From Graphilbum fragrans (taxonomy: Eukaryota; Ascomycota; Sordariomycetes; Ophiostomatales; Ophiostomataceae): a DNA stretch of 64,000 bases. Every line of letters begins with the position of its first letter. Position 1 is the first letter of the stretch. Below are positions 55,201 to 64,000 of the stretch, one piece after another. The stretch spans positions 486,705-550,704 of the forward strand of contig LLKO01000008.1 of the NCBI GenBank assembly GCA_001513895.1, written 5' to 3'. The notes under the pieces were generated by a model that saw nothing but the letters and a program-made list of their open reading frames with translations, did not search any database and was not told where the DNA came from. The position numbers and the translations under genes were made by a program.

Positions 55201-58200
55201 GGGGACGCTGGACTTGGAGGGGGGTGAGTTGCTGCCGAGATGGCGACCGCGGCCGAAGACGACGAAGACTGACGAGACAGAACCCTCTCTCCTGCCCCAG
55301 CCGGCGACGGTGCCGAACGTCTACGACTGGATCCGGCTGCGGCTGCTGGGCCAGAGCTCCGACATGTTCCCGTCGCTCGGCGATGTGTATGCGCTCGTGG
55401 CGCAGCAGAGCCAACGCGGCGATGCCAGCCGCGGCGAGCAGCGCTGGACGTCGCTGACGCCGCGGACGTACATGTTCCGGTCGTTTTTCGAGGCGGCGCG
55501 GCCGACGGACACCAGCGCGCAGGTGGTCGAGAACATGCACCGGTGCGGCTTCACGGCCAGCGTGCTGGACTCGCTGCCCGAGGGGCTGGTGGCGCCGTTT
55601 CTCGACGCGGTCAGCCGGTGCCAGCCGCAGCCGCCGCCGCATTGGGACAAGGAGCTGTACGAGCTGGTGGGGCGGGGGGACATGAACACGATTCTGCAGC
55701 CGGACGTGGGCTATTTTCTGGTGGGTGTCTGTTTGCTTGTGTCGGTGTTGTCGGTGTTGTCGGTGTTGTTGGTGTTGTTGGTGTCTGCTCTGCCTGCTAA
55801 CTATCCGCTACCAGCCCCCCCGTCCTTACCACACGCGCCACACCGACGACATCCGCGACGAAATGGCGCACCAGACGCTCGAAGAGCCGGAGAGCGAAGA
55901 ACGGCAGACGATCATCCAGGCGCTCTTCAAAGAAGACAAGCGGCTGTTCGAGGCGCAGGGCCTGCTGTCGTCGTCGAAGCCGCGCATCGTGCAGCTGGAC
56001 GCGCGCCCCGAATGGAGCGAGTCGCAGTACCTGGAGCAGCAGAAAGAACTGGTGACGACGCTGGCCACAGGCACGCTGGCCACGCCGGCTGGGCGTGCGA
56101 TGCTGCATTTCGGCGACCGGTTCCCGCTGCTGACGCAGAAATTCCACGTGCAGGGCTTCAACCTGACGTGCATCGTCAAGCCGTCGAACGTGGCCGTCGG
56201 CGTGGACAAGACGCTCTTCACCGAGGACAGGGTCAACTGGGCCTTTTTCCACCAGGGCGTCGCGTACGGCCTGACCATCTCGGCGCAGGCCAAGGGCATC
56301 GACACGTCGTGGATCGTGTTCAACAAGCCCGGCACGGATCTCAGCCACCGGCACGCGGGCTTTCTGCTGGCGCTGGGCCTGAACGGGCACCTGAAGCGCG
56401 TGGCGAAGTGGGTGGCCTTCAAGTACCTGACGCCCAAGCACATGATGACGTCGATCGGCCTGCTGCTGGGCCTCGCGGTGTCGCACCTGGGCACGATGGA
56501 CTCGCTGATCACGCGGCTGCTGTCGGTGCATGTGACGCGCATGCTGCCGCGGGGGGCGGCCGAGCTTAACCTGTCGCCGCAGATCCAGACGACGGGCATC
56601 ATGGGCATCGGGCTGCTGTACTACAACAGCCAGCACCGGCGCATGAGCGAGATCATGCTGTCGGAGATCGCGTACGTGGCGGACGAGGACGACGAGGCGC
56701 CGCTGCGCAACGAGGGCTACCGTCTGGCGGCCGGGTTTGCGCTGGGCTTCATCAACCTGGCCAAGGGCAGCGACCGCAAGGGGCTGCTGGACATGCACAT
56801 CACGGAGCACCTGCTGCGCGTGGCCACGGCGACGAAGAAGGTGGAGCTGGTCAACGTGCTGGACCGGTCGGCGGCGGCGGCGACGGTGGCGCTGGCGCTG
56901 GTGTTTCTGCAGACGGAGGACCAGCTGGTGGCGCGCAAGATCGACATCCCGGACGCGGTGCAGCAGTTCGACTACGTGCGGCCGGACATCCTGCTGCTGC
57001 GCACGCTGGCGAAGAACCTGATCCTGTGGCGGCAGATCGACGCGACCTGGGACTGGGTGCGCGCGAGTCTGCCGGCGGCCCTGCGCAGCCGCTATCTGCT
57101 GGACGACGTGACGGCGCTGCGCAGCCGCGACATGGCCTTTTACGCCATCCTGACGGGCCTCTGTTTCGCGGCGGCGCTGCGCTTTGCCGGCTCGGCCAAC
57201 ACGCGCGTGCGCGACCTGCTGGTGCACTACCTGGACCAGTTCCGGCACATTGTGCAGGAGCTGCCGGCCACGACCTTTGACGGCCGCACCGCCCGCAGCG
57301 GCGCGCGCATGTGTCTGGACGTGCTGGCGCTGTCGGCCGCGACGGTCATGGCTGGCACGGGCGATCTGGTGGTGCTGCGGCGCCTGCGGTCGCTGCACGG
57401 CCGCGAGGACGTGCACACGACGTACGGCAGCCACCTGGCGGCGCACCAGGCCATCGGCACGCTGTTTCTCGGCTCGGGCACCACCACGCTGGGCAACAGT
57501 CCGCTGGCCGTGGCCTCGCTGCTGGTCGCCTTTTATCCGCTGTTCCCGGCCTCCATCCAGGACAACGCCTCGCACCTGCAGGCCCTGCGCCATTTCTGGG
57601 TGCTGGCCACCGAGCCGCGCTGCCTGGTCACCAAGGACCTGGCCACGGGGCAGCCCATGTCCGTGTCCATCGTCATCGAGCTGACGCCGACGGCGCTGTC
57701 GCTGGCCGAGCGGCCCGACGCCGCTCCCGTTCTCCTGCGCCGCCAGACGCCGTGTCTGCTGCCGCCGCTCGACGACATGGTCTCGGTGCGCACCGACGCC
57801 GCGGCCCAGGGCTTCTGGGACCTCGAGATCCCCTTTGCGCGCAAGCCCGAGCTGCGCGCGGCCTTCCGGGCGCACCAGACCCTGCACCTGCGCCGCCGCA
57901 CCGCCCACGAGAGCGTGTTTGCCACGACGCTGCAGGCGCTGCGCGAGCGCCCGCAGAGCGCCCAGGGCCCGCTCTCCGCGGGCCAGGGCGCGGCCGCCCA
58001 CGACGCCCGGCCCGCCGACGACCCCCTCGCGTGGGTCCTGCGCCTCGACCGGTTCCGCTCGCTGAACCGCGCCGAACGGGCGTATGTGCTGGGAGGAGGC
58101 GACCAGCGCGGACAAGCGGCCGCGGACGACCGCCCGGGGCGGATGAGCAACGCGGTGGACGCGCGGCTGGTGCTCGAGGGCAGCCTGGATCGGTGGAGCC

Positions 58201-58592
58201 GCGACGGGCTGCTGGACATGCAGCTGCTGCTGGACTGGGCCGACGCGCGGGAGGGCGTGCGAGGAGGACGGAAGGACGTCAAGGGCAAGGGGGGGGAGAT
58301 GGATGTGGACGATGCCGGGAGCCAGGACGGGGAGAAGGGTAAGGAAACGGAGAAGAGCGAGAAGAGCGGGAAGAGCGAGAAGGGCCAGAGGAGCGAGAGG
58401 AGCCAGAAGAGCGAGAAGAGCAAGGACAGCGAGAAGAGCAAGGACGGCAAGGACGGCAAGGACGGCAAGGACGGCAAGGACGGCAAGGACGGCAAGGACA
58501 GCGAAAGAGACAACGCGGACAAGCGCTGGTGGATGCCTGACCATGCGGTAGACATTCTCAAAGGGCGGATATGGCTGGGGGAGGAAGCATAG
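52220..58592 (+). CDS. apc1: Apc1, largest subunit of the anaphase-promoting complex
   Basis: Predicted 2,092-aa scaffold of the APC/C ubiquitin ligase that drives chromosome segregation and mitotic exit. Exons are 52220-55720 and 55815-58592. The N-terminal WD40-like part has ELLTTKSCVIWSRGGEVG and FLKTQAHVYSFTSGDHVVHMPF, and a disordered Ser/Gly-rich insertion (about residues 340-510) follows. The second half has the proteasome/cyclosome repeats (MGIGLLYYNSQHRRMSEIML and YRLAAGFALGFINLAKGSD). Length fits fungal BimE/Apc1. Species-specific low-complexity inserts are KEQKEQKEQ near residue 710 and a C-terminal run of GKD triplets before the conserved last 30 residues (RWWMPDHAVDILKGRIWLGEE). 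Confidence 0.95.
54347..54385. repeat. In-frame AAAGAGCAG coding repeat in apc1
   Basis: Four perfect 9-bp units plus a variant encode Lys-Glu-Gln repeats inside Apc1. Confidence 0.88.
55735..55785. repeat. GTGTTGTCG-type repeats inside the apc1 intron
   Basis: About five 9-bp units (GTGTTGTCG then GTGTTGTTG) fill the 94-nt intron of apc1 before the CTAAC branch site. Confidence 0.85.
58444..58500. repeat. In-frame GGCAAGGAC coding repeat in apc1
   Basis: Six perfect 9-bp units encode Gly-Lys-Asp repeats in the Apc1 tail, after a run of related AAGAGCGAG units encoding Lys-Ser-Glu. Confidence 0.9.
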
Positions 58593-58964
58593 GATGAGGG
58601 CTGTGTTATGATTATGAATGGCCAAGTGGCGGAGGCTGCATTTGCTAGGCGTAAGGCATAAAGCTCGAAACACATTGGGGCTACGGAGTATAGACACGCA
58701 CAACACAGAGTACACGAAAAAGACACGCACAACACAGAGCACAGCACAGCACAGCACAGAGCACACGCACAACTGGGATGCATTGACTATGGCCGTCCCA
58801 CGTTCCGTCAATCGGGAGTCCCTGCCCAAAACAAACGCAAAACGCCGTATCCTTTTCTCACTGCCCTGTTCTCTCCGGCCTTCTCCGGCCTTCTCCGGCC
58901 GTCTCCGCTCCACTCTCCGGCCTCTCTCCGGCGTCCGGCGTTCGTCCGCCTCCGGCCGCCTCCT
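58593..58964. other. Convergent region of apc1 and eIF3e with short repeats
   Basis: 372 bp. It contains CACGCACAACACAGAG and ACAGC tandem units near 58690-58765, and TTCTCCGGCC units at 58869-58905. No gene is seen. Confidence 0.55.
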
Positions 58965-60362
58965 CTATCGTGACACCGCGGCGCTCAGCACCTGTGTGCG
59001 GAAGAAGCCGCCCTTGGTGCGCTCGATGACCTGCTGGTAGACGGAGCTGTTGGGGTGGTTCATGATGACGGTGCCCTCCTGGAAGTCGATCTTGGCGTCG
59101 AGCCGGGTGTCGCGGATCAGGTTGACGATCCACTTTTCGCCGTCGTCGACGTTGAGGCCGAGCTGCTCGCTGACGCGCTTGAGGTCGATGCGCGCGTGGA
59201 TCTTGCAGTAGGACTCGAAGAAGAGGTGGCGGGCGGCGTCGACAAAGGCGTCGGCGGCGTTGGCCAGGAAGAAGTCGGCGCGCAGGACGTCTTCGGCGCG
59301 CAGCAGCTGGCGCTGGGCCTCGCTAAAGTCAAAGTCGACAAACAGCGCGCGCACAAAGTCGGTGACCGGGTCGTTGTACTCGTAGCCCTCCTGCTTGACC
59401 ACGCGCACCACGTCCTTGAGCTGCTTCTGCTGCTGGCCCTGGTTCTTGACCCGCCCGCGGCCCGCCATCACGGCCACGGCCAGGTAGCGCAGAATCCACG
59501 GGCACGCCGTCTGCGCCGTGTTGATGTAGCTGGCCGAGAAGAACAGCTCCAGCACCGCGTCGCGCGCCCCGTCGTAGTTGAACAGCGGGAACAGCGCCCA
59601 GTGCAGCAGCCACGTGCGCTGCTGCAGCTGCGCCAGCGGGTTGTGGAACAGCTTGGCGTCGATGCTCTCGCGCACCTTTTGCACCTCCTCCAGCGCCGCC
59701 TCCCAGTTCGCCGACAGGATCTCCGACGCCAGCTTGCCCCACGTCGCCGACGCCACCTTGTCGTTGTCCGTCGACAGCACCCGGAACTGGTACAGCAGCT
59801 CCGCCGCCGCCGGGTAGCTGCCGCAGTTGTACTGGAAGTTGCCAAACTCGTACAGCGCGTTGACCATGTCGATCGTGACCTGCGCCGTTAGCCTCGGTCT
59901 CTCGCTCTCTCTCGCTCTCTCTCTCGCTCTCCCCAAACTCACCTCGTGCTCCTTCTTCAGGTATTCCAGGTTCGCCACCTTGTCGCTGCGCAGATTGGCC
60001 ACCACGTCCTCGCGCCCCAGCAGCTCCCGCAGCTTGCTCGTCTCCTCCTCGTACTGCTCCAGCTTGCTGACCACCTTGTTGCGCTGCTCCGCAAACTCCC
60101 CCGGCGGCGTGTCCAGCCCCTTCATCTCGCAGTACAGGCTGGCCACGTAGTCCGTCATGTTGGTCGTCTTGAACAGGTCGTACTTGGCCTTGGTCAGCTC
60201 CAGCATCTTCTTCTCGTCCTTGATGTTGCCCTCCTCGTCCTCCAGCTGCCCGTTGGTAAAGTCCAGCAGCGGGAAGATCATGTGCCGGTCCAGCCGCAGC
60301 ATCAGCTCCGGCAGCAGGTCGAACTCGGCCGCCACCGACGTCGCCGGTGATTCAGTCGCCAT
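58965..60362 (-). CDS. int6: Translation initiation factor eIF3 subunit e (Int6)
   Basis: Predicted 444-aa PCI-domain subunit of eIF3. Exons (complement) are 59943-60362 and 58965-59879. The start FDLLPELMLRLDRHMIFPLLDF, the segment YDLFKTTNMTDYVASLY, and NALYEFGNFQYNCGSYPAAA are conserved through eukaryotic eIF3e. The PCI domain lies in about residues 250-400, with KIHARIDLKRVSEQLGL and DAKIDFQEGTVIMNHP at its end. The 63-nt intron is a multiple of three and has no stop. Length equals that of animal eIF3e. It is divergent from the mL49 gene. Confidence 0.95.
   Translation of the reverse strand: MATESPATSVAAEFDLLPELMLRLDRHMIFPLLDFTNGQLEDEEGNIKDEKKMLELTKAKYDLFKTTNMTDYVASLYCEMKGLDTPPGEFAEQRNKVVSKLEQYEEETSKLRELLGREDVVANLRSDKVANLEYLKKEHEVSLGRARERARESERPRLTAQVTIDMVNALYEFGNFQYNCGSYPAAAELLYQFRVLSTDNDKVASATWGKLASEILSANWEAALEEVQKVRESIDAKLFHNPLAQLQQRTWLLHWALFPLFNYDGARDAVLELFFSASYINTAQTACPWILRYLAVAVMAGRGRVKNQGQQQKQLKDVVRVVKQEGYEYNDPVTDFVRALFVDFDFSEAQRQLLRAEDVLRADFFLANAADAFVDAARHLFFESYCKIHARIDLKRVSEQLGLNVDDGEKWIVNLIRDTRLDAKIDFQEGTVIMNHPNSSVYQQVIERTKGGFFRTQVLSAAVSR
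59886..59935. repeat. CT/GA-rich simple repeat inside the eIF3e intron
   Basis: CTCTCT and CTCGCTCT units fill the 63-nt intron between donor and branch site. Confidence 0.85.
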
Positions 60363-60790
60363 GATGTGCGTGGAAGTCGCTCAGGGAAGAAGCCGAAACA
60401 CAAGAAAAATAAAAGTAAATAAACACCGAACCGGTCAAATCCGTTCGCTCTTCGATAGGCGGTAGAAAAGTGTCGCTTCGTAGGCACCCGCGTCTGGCTC
60501 GTTCGTCCGTCGAAAATCCTCGATAATTTCAGGAAAGCAAGAGAGGGGCCGCAAGGTTCGTCGCTGGCCACACACCAATAAAAAAAAGATTCGCGCCAGC
60601 GCCCCTCTGTGCGAGGGCTCCCAATTTGGCCCCAAAATATGTGGGAGCCCGGCCCTATACTTAATCCGGTGCCGCCTTTTCTGCCGGGCGGTGAGCCCCA
60701 ACCTTGCGCCGTGCTCTGTACCTGCATCGTGAGGCCAAAAAACATGTCGTAAAGCACCGCATCGACGCACCGCGTTCGCCCATTCACGCC
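60363..60790. promoter_or_regulatory. Divergent promoter region of eIF3e and mL49
   Basis: 428 bp between two outward-facing genes. No exon or repeat recognised. Confidence 0.5.
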
Positions 60791-61278
60791 ATGCACCGAA
60801 TACGCTCTCTCGCCGCCGCCGCCCCCCTGGCGCCTGCACGGCTGGCCTCCGCTGCCGTGGCCCCGCACAGATTCGCTGCGGCCTGCACAAGAATACCTAC
60901 CACCACCACAACCGCCGCCGCCGCTCTTTTTTCCTCGTCTTCCTCCGCCTCTTCGGCCGCTGCCCTCTCCTACAGCGTCAGCCGCAGCGCCGCCCGCAAC
61001 CTGCCCGTCTACCACCGCATCAAGTCCGGCGGCACCAACAAGACCACCGAGATCCGCAAGATCGAGGGCAACGTGCGCGACCTCTCGCAGCAGCTGCAGG
61101 CCGACCTCGGCGTCGAGGCCAAGATCAACCCGCGCACGAACCACGTAATTGTCAAGGTGAGTCCGCAGAAGAGCCCCAATGGCACGTGCGGCTGCAAGAC
61201 GCAGACAGCTAACAACGCGCTGCACAGGGCTTCCACAAGGAACGGCTGACGGCGTGGCTCGCCGAGCGGGGATTCTAG
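60791..61278 (+). CDS. img2: Mitochondrial large ribosomal subunit protein mL49 (Img2 family)
   Basis: Predicted 138-aa mitochondrial ribosomal protein. Exons are 60791-61156 and 61228-61278. The N-terminus is a long Ala/Arg/Ser-rich mitochondrial targeting sequence (MHRIRSLAAAAPLAPARLAS). The conserved part is YSVSRSAARNLPVYHRIKSGG followed by RKIEGNVRDLSQQLQADLG and NHVIVKGFHKERLTAWL, which matches the Img2/mL49 domain. The short last exon supplies the conserved KG-x-H-x3-V/L-x-x-[WF]L end. Signal cleavage site not determinable. Confidence 0.88.
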
Positions 61279-61888
61279 GCCCGGGTTTGCCTGCCATAGA
61301 ACACTGTACATATATTCTGGCCATCATGAGCATACATTGACTGCATTTACTTCGAGACGTGCCCAACAAGACCACTGCCTTTCTCGCTCCAAGACACTGT
61401 ATTTGACACTCCAGCCCACCAAGCAAATGCATGCGCACAGCCGGAGCCCTCTAACGCGTACTGACATGCAACATACCCTCTCGCTTCACACCCCCGCGCC
61501 TCACTTGAACACAACGTTGTACTCAGGCGGTACAGGGGCGGCATGCAGGCCCATATCGTGAAAAAAGAGGTACAGAAGTAAACCCTAAAATATAAGGCAG
61601 TATCAACACAAGACAAGAAAGATAAAGATATAAAAAAATAAACGGGTTCAAGCTGAACGCAAACAAAAAACACCAGGGAACCACAGACACGCGGGTTTTG
61701 TGCCTCCGCCATCTTCTTTTTTCGAATTGTCCGTCAATGGCCCTGTTCACCATTCACCAATCTTCGTTCCCCATTCTCTGTCCTCCACTCCCGTCCGTTC
61801 TCCAATTCTCTAAATCCATGCCGCCCAGTGTATCCGATTTTCCCGTTCGTTGGCCGTAGTTTTCCTGTTCGTACACCCTGCTTCGACC
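61279..61888. other. Convergent 3' region
   Basis: 610 bp between mL49 and the SWI1-like gene, with no gene seen. An A-rich stretch near 61625-61670 looks like 3' untranslated sequence. Confidence 0.5.
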
Positions 61889-64000
61889 TCAACCCTCTAG
61901 TGACACGAGAGACACCAGGTTCTGCAGGAAACCGTCGCGCCATTCGGCACTCACCATCTCCAGCGACTCCCGAAGGCTCTCCTCGGACGGCACCACGCTC
62001 GCCGGCAGAACAGACTCCGGGTCCGCCGGGTCCACCGCCTTTTCGCTCAGCTTGCGCAGCATCGACACCGCCAGCACCACAATGTACGTCAGCTCAAAGT
62101 CTTTGCGCGGTGGCGGCGGCATCGGCTCGCGCATCCGCGGGTGCTGCATCTGCTGCTGGTGGTGGTGCTGGTGGTAGCTGCGCAGCTGCAGCTCCATGTG
62201 CTCGGACTGCCGGCACAGGTCGCGCACAATCCGGTGCAGATTCTGCGGGAACCCGTTGTCGCTCATCAGCCACGCCCGCGCCAGACCGACGCCGCTGTCG
62301 TGACCCGGCATCAGCGAGGCAATGATGTCGCCCGCCAACAGCCCCTGCATCACAATCGGCTTGCGCATCTCCAGAATCGGCGGCAGTGGTCGTCGGTTGT
62401 CGCGCATATGCTCGGGGATCGGTGCAATGGCCAGCCCAAACGCCCGTGTCAGCAAGTCGCTCGACTGCTCGCTCGTCGCGTCGTACACAAAGATGTTGTG
62501 GAAATACGTGCGGTTCGGCTCGTCGCGCGCCAAAAGCTTCGCCAGCGCGTCCACGGCCGGGGGAAGATAGGGCTGCACGCTGGGTTCGTAGCCGGGGAAG
62601 AAGAGTCGGTCCTCCGAGTAGCTCGGCAGCGGTGTCGGCGCAAACGCCAGCAGGAACTGCAGCAGACAAAACGCCTCTTCGCGGCCAGCCACTTTGATGG
62701 ACCCTGAGATGTTGGACAGCAGCACAATCATGTCCTTCATAAAGTCCAGCGTGTTCAGCTGCGTGCGGAACAGCATGTTGCGCGTCCCCATATCGCGAAT
62801 CACGTGGCACAAAAAGGCCACCACCGACTCCTCCGCGAGCTCGGCCTGATTCACCTCAATGAACGACAGATTGCGCAGGATCGTCATGATGCAGAGCAGG
62901 TATTCGACCGCCCGGTCCAGTTCGTCGTCGTCGCTCCCCGGCTCGGGGGCCTCGCGAATAGACAGCCGCTCGACCCGGCACGCCCGCGTCATTTCTTCGT
63001 ACGCGGGGATCACAATCTCCTCCGACACCTCGGCGGCATTTTCTAGCAGCAGTTCCACCAGGTCTTCCGCATACTCCACGATGCTGTCGAGGAGGTCGTC
63101 GCACTTGGACAGGTCGATGCCGAGCCCCGGTTGCGGCGAAATGGTCACTGTGGCCAGTGTGTCCAGGGCCACACGCACCTCGCTGCGAATTCCTGACTGG
63201 ATGCTCATGTTGAGCGCGTGCACGTCAATGTTGCCCAACTCGTGCGCATACGGCACGTCGGGCCGGGACCGCAGAATGTCTGACACCAACTTGCCAGGCG
63301 CATGTAGGTCGATGCCGCCGTATGTCTGGCTTTCACGCGTGCATGGCTTGTATTCGTCCGAGTCGCCAAATGGCGGCCCGGCCACACTCGGGGCCACTGT
63401 TGCTGCTGCTACTGCACTCTCGGCCGGGAGTATATGCCCGTCTAGCCCTGGCCTTGGAGGCGCTACAACACCCAATTTGCTGTGCACGGGGCTCTGCGAT
63501 GAGAACTCGTCAAATGTCGGCGTGCTCTGAGCGCTCCGTGGTCCATTTGGTCGCACTGGCGGCCCAGCCCGGCCAATGCCGGGCTGTTGTGGACCAGGTG
63601 GTGCATGAGGCGCGGAATATCCGTTCATTCCCGCAGGCTGACCGTTGGGCGTCATTTGCTTGACAGGTGGCAGAGGCTGCTGCTGTCCTGACGGCATGCG
63701 CTGCTGGTGGCCCATCTGGCCCATTGGCGGCTGCATGGCCGATTTCGGGGTCCCAGGCACGTCATGCGGATGTGGCAGCTGTTGCGGGTGCTGTGGCCGC
63801 TGGAGTTGCTGCGGGTGTTGAAGCAGGGAGGGAGAAGGTTGAGGGTGAGGAGAGGCCTGGGGCGGCTGGTTTGCTTGCGGGAGGTGGGATGGCGGTTGCT
63901 GCTGCTGCTGCTGCTGCTGTGGCTGCGGCTGCTGCATGTGTGGTGGTTGATGTTGTTGCTGCTGTGGGTGCGGCGACTGATGTTGCTGCTGCTGTTGCTG
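61889..64000 (-). CDS. swi1: SWI1-like SWI/SNF chromatin remodelling subunit, C-terminal part (cut by window edge)
   Basis: At least 700 residues of a large nuclear protein; the frame is open past the window end and the true start is not here. It begins with Gln/Pro-rich low-complexity sequence, then a conserved region DLHAPGKLVSDILRSRPDVP and HELGNIDVHALNMSIQSGI, and a long helical repeat region (NISGSIKVAGREEAFCLLQF, YEPSVQPYLPPAVDALAKLL and FVYDATSEQSSDLLTRAFGL). This order of Gln-rich start and armadillo-like C-terminal half is that of fungal SWI1 subunits. Their DNA-binding ARID domain would lie upstream, outside the window, so the assignment rests on the C-terminal half alone. Confidence 0.72.
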   Translation of the reverse strand, partial: QQQQQQHQSPHPQQQQHQPPHMQQPQPQQQQQQQQPPSHLPQANQPPQASPHPQPSPSLLQHPQQLQRPQHPQQLPHPHDVPGTPKSAMQPPMGQMGHQQRMPSGQQQPLPPVKQMTPNGQPAGMNGYSAPHAPPGPQQPGIGRAGPPVRPNGPRSAQSTPTFDEFSSQSPVHSKLGVVAPPRPGLDGHILPAESAVAAATVAPSVAGPPFGDSDEYKPCTRESQTYGGIDLHAPGKLVSDILRSRPDVPYAHELGNIDVHALNMSIQSGIRSEVRVALDTLATVTISPQPGLGIDLSKCDDLLDSIVEYAEDLVELLLENAAEVSEEIVIPAYEEMTRACRVERLSIREAPEPGSDDDELDRAVEYLLCIMTILRNLSFIEVNQAELAEESVVAFLCHVIRDMGTRNMLFRTQLNTLDFMKDMIVLLSNISGSIKVAGREEAFCLLQFLLAFAPTPLPSYSEDRLFFPGYEPSVQPYLPPAVDALAKLLARDEPNRTYFHNIFVYDATSEQSSDLLTRAFGLAIAPIPEHMRDNRRPLPPILEMRKPIVMQGLLAGDIIASLMPGHDSGVGLARAWLMSDNGFPQNLHRIVRDLCRQSEHMELQLRSYHQHHHQQQMQHPRMREPMPPPPRKDFELTYIVVLAVSMLRKLSEKAVDPADPESVLPASVVPSEESLRESLEMVSAEWRDGFLQNLVSLVSLEG
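63890..64000. repeat. CTG/CAG trinucleotide-rich coding tract
   Basis: Runs of TGC/TGT triplets (CAG/CAA on the coding strand) encode polyglutamine with His and Pro in the SWI1-like protein and continue beyond the window. Confidence 0.85.

Noticed and set aside
55797..58913. A 1,038-aa minus-strand open frame opposite apc1
   Set aside because: It is an antisense shadow: Arg/Gln/His/Val-rich composition, no family motif, and the + strand encodes conserved Apc1 repeats here.
1..64000. A secondary-metabolite cluster with polyketide or peptide synthase
   Set aside because: No synthase, terpene cyclase or prenyltransferase is present; the two P450s and permeases alone do not make such a cluster.

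Overview
The window is nuclear DNA of a filamentous ascomycete (Pezizomycotina, most likely a sordariomycete; I cannot place it more finely with confidence). The reasons are many short GT-AG introns, mostly 45-130 nt, with a CTAAC-type branch site just before the acceptor, and GC-rich coding sequence. The gene families also fit: a Zn(II)2Cys6 regulator, Dal5-type permeases, CFEM-like and BIM1/X325-like surface proteins, a CYP53 P450 and a GH18 chitinase. Gene models were built by hand from splice signals, reading-frame phase and family motifs. No transcript data were available.

Left part, about 1-17 kb, is accessory metabolism. It holds a Zn2Cys6 regulator, a Dal5-like permease, a Baeyer-Villiger-type flavin monooxygenase, an isochorismatase-like cysteine hydrolase with an 8-nt micro-exon, a second Dal5-like permease, the decayed tail of a sugar transporter, an SGNH/GDSL esterase and a CYP53 (benzoate 4-hydroxylase-type) P450. 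Together these could import an aromatic ketone or acid, oxidise it to an ester, cleave the ester and hydroxylate a benzoate. That is inference from content only.

From 17 to 24 kb lie surface proteins: a secreted protein with two CFEM-like domains, a tRNA-Glu(CTC), a broken paralogue of the CFEM-like gene, a membrane-anchored BIM1/X325-like protein, and a Gln/Met-rich protein I do not recognise.

From 24 to 38 kb are mostly housekeeping genes: an AMSH/Sst2 deubiquitinase, an orphan gene, prefoldin subunit 6, Vps4, Nop56, a GH18 chitinase, a ubiquitin-S27a fusion and ribosomal protein S26. From 38 to 42 kb are a second P450 and a GH5 glycoside hydrolase.

From 42 to 64 kb are a CCCH/FG nucleoporin of Nup42/Amo1 type, a Cue3/ASCC2-type CUE protein, Vps41, Apc1, eIF3e, mitochondrial ribosomal protein mL49, and the C-terminal part of a SWI1-like chromatin remodelling subunit cut by the window edge. 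Several introns in this right half are filled with simple tandem repeats. Three endosomal trafficking genes (AMSH/Sst2, Vps4, Vps41) lie in the same 28 kb. I saw no rRNA, CRISPR array, transposon or polyketide/peptide synthase.
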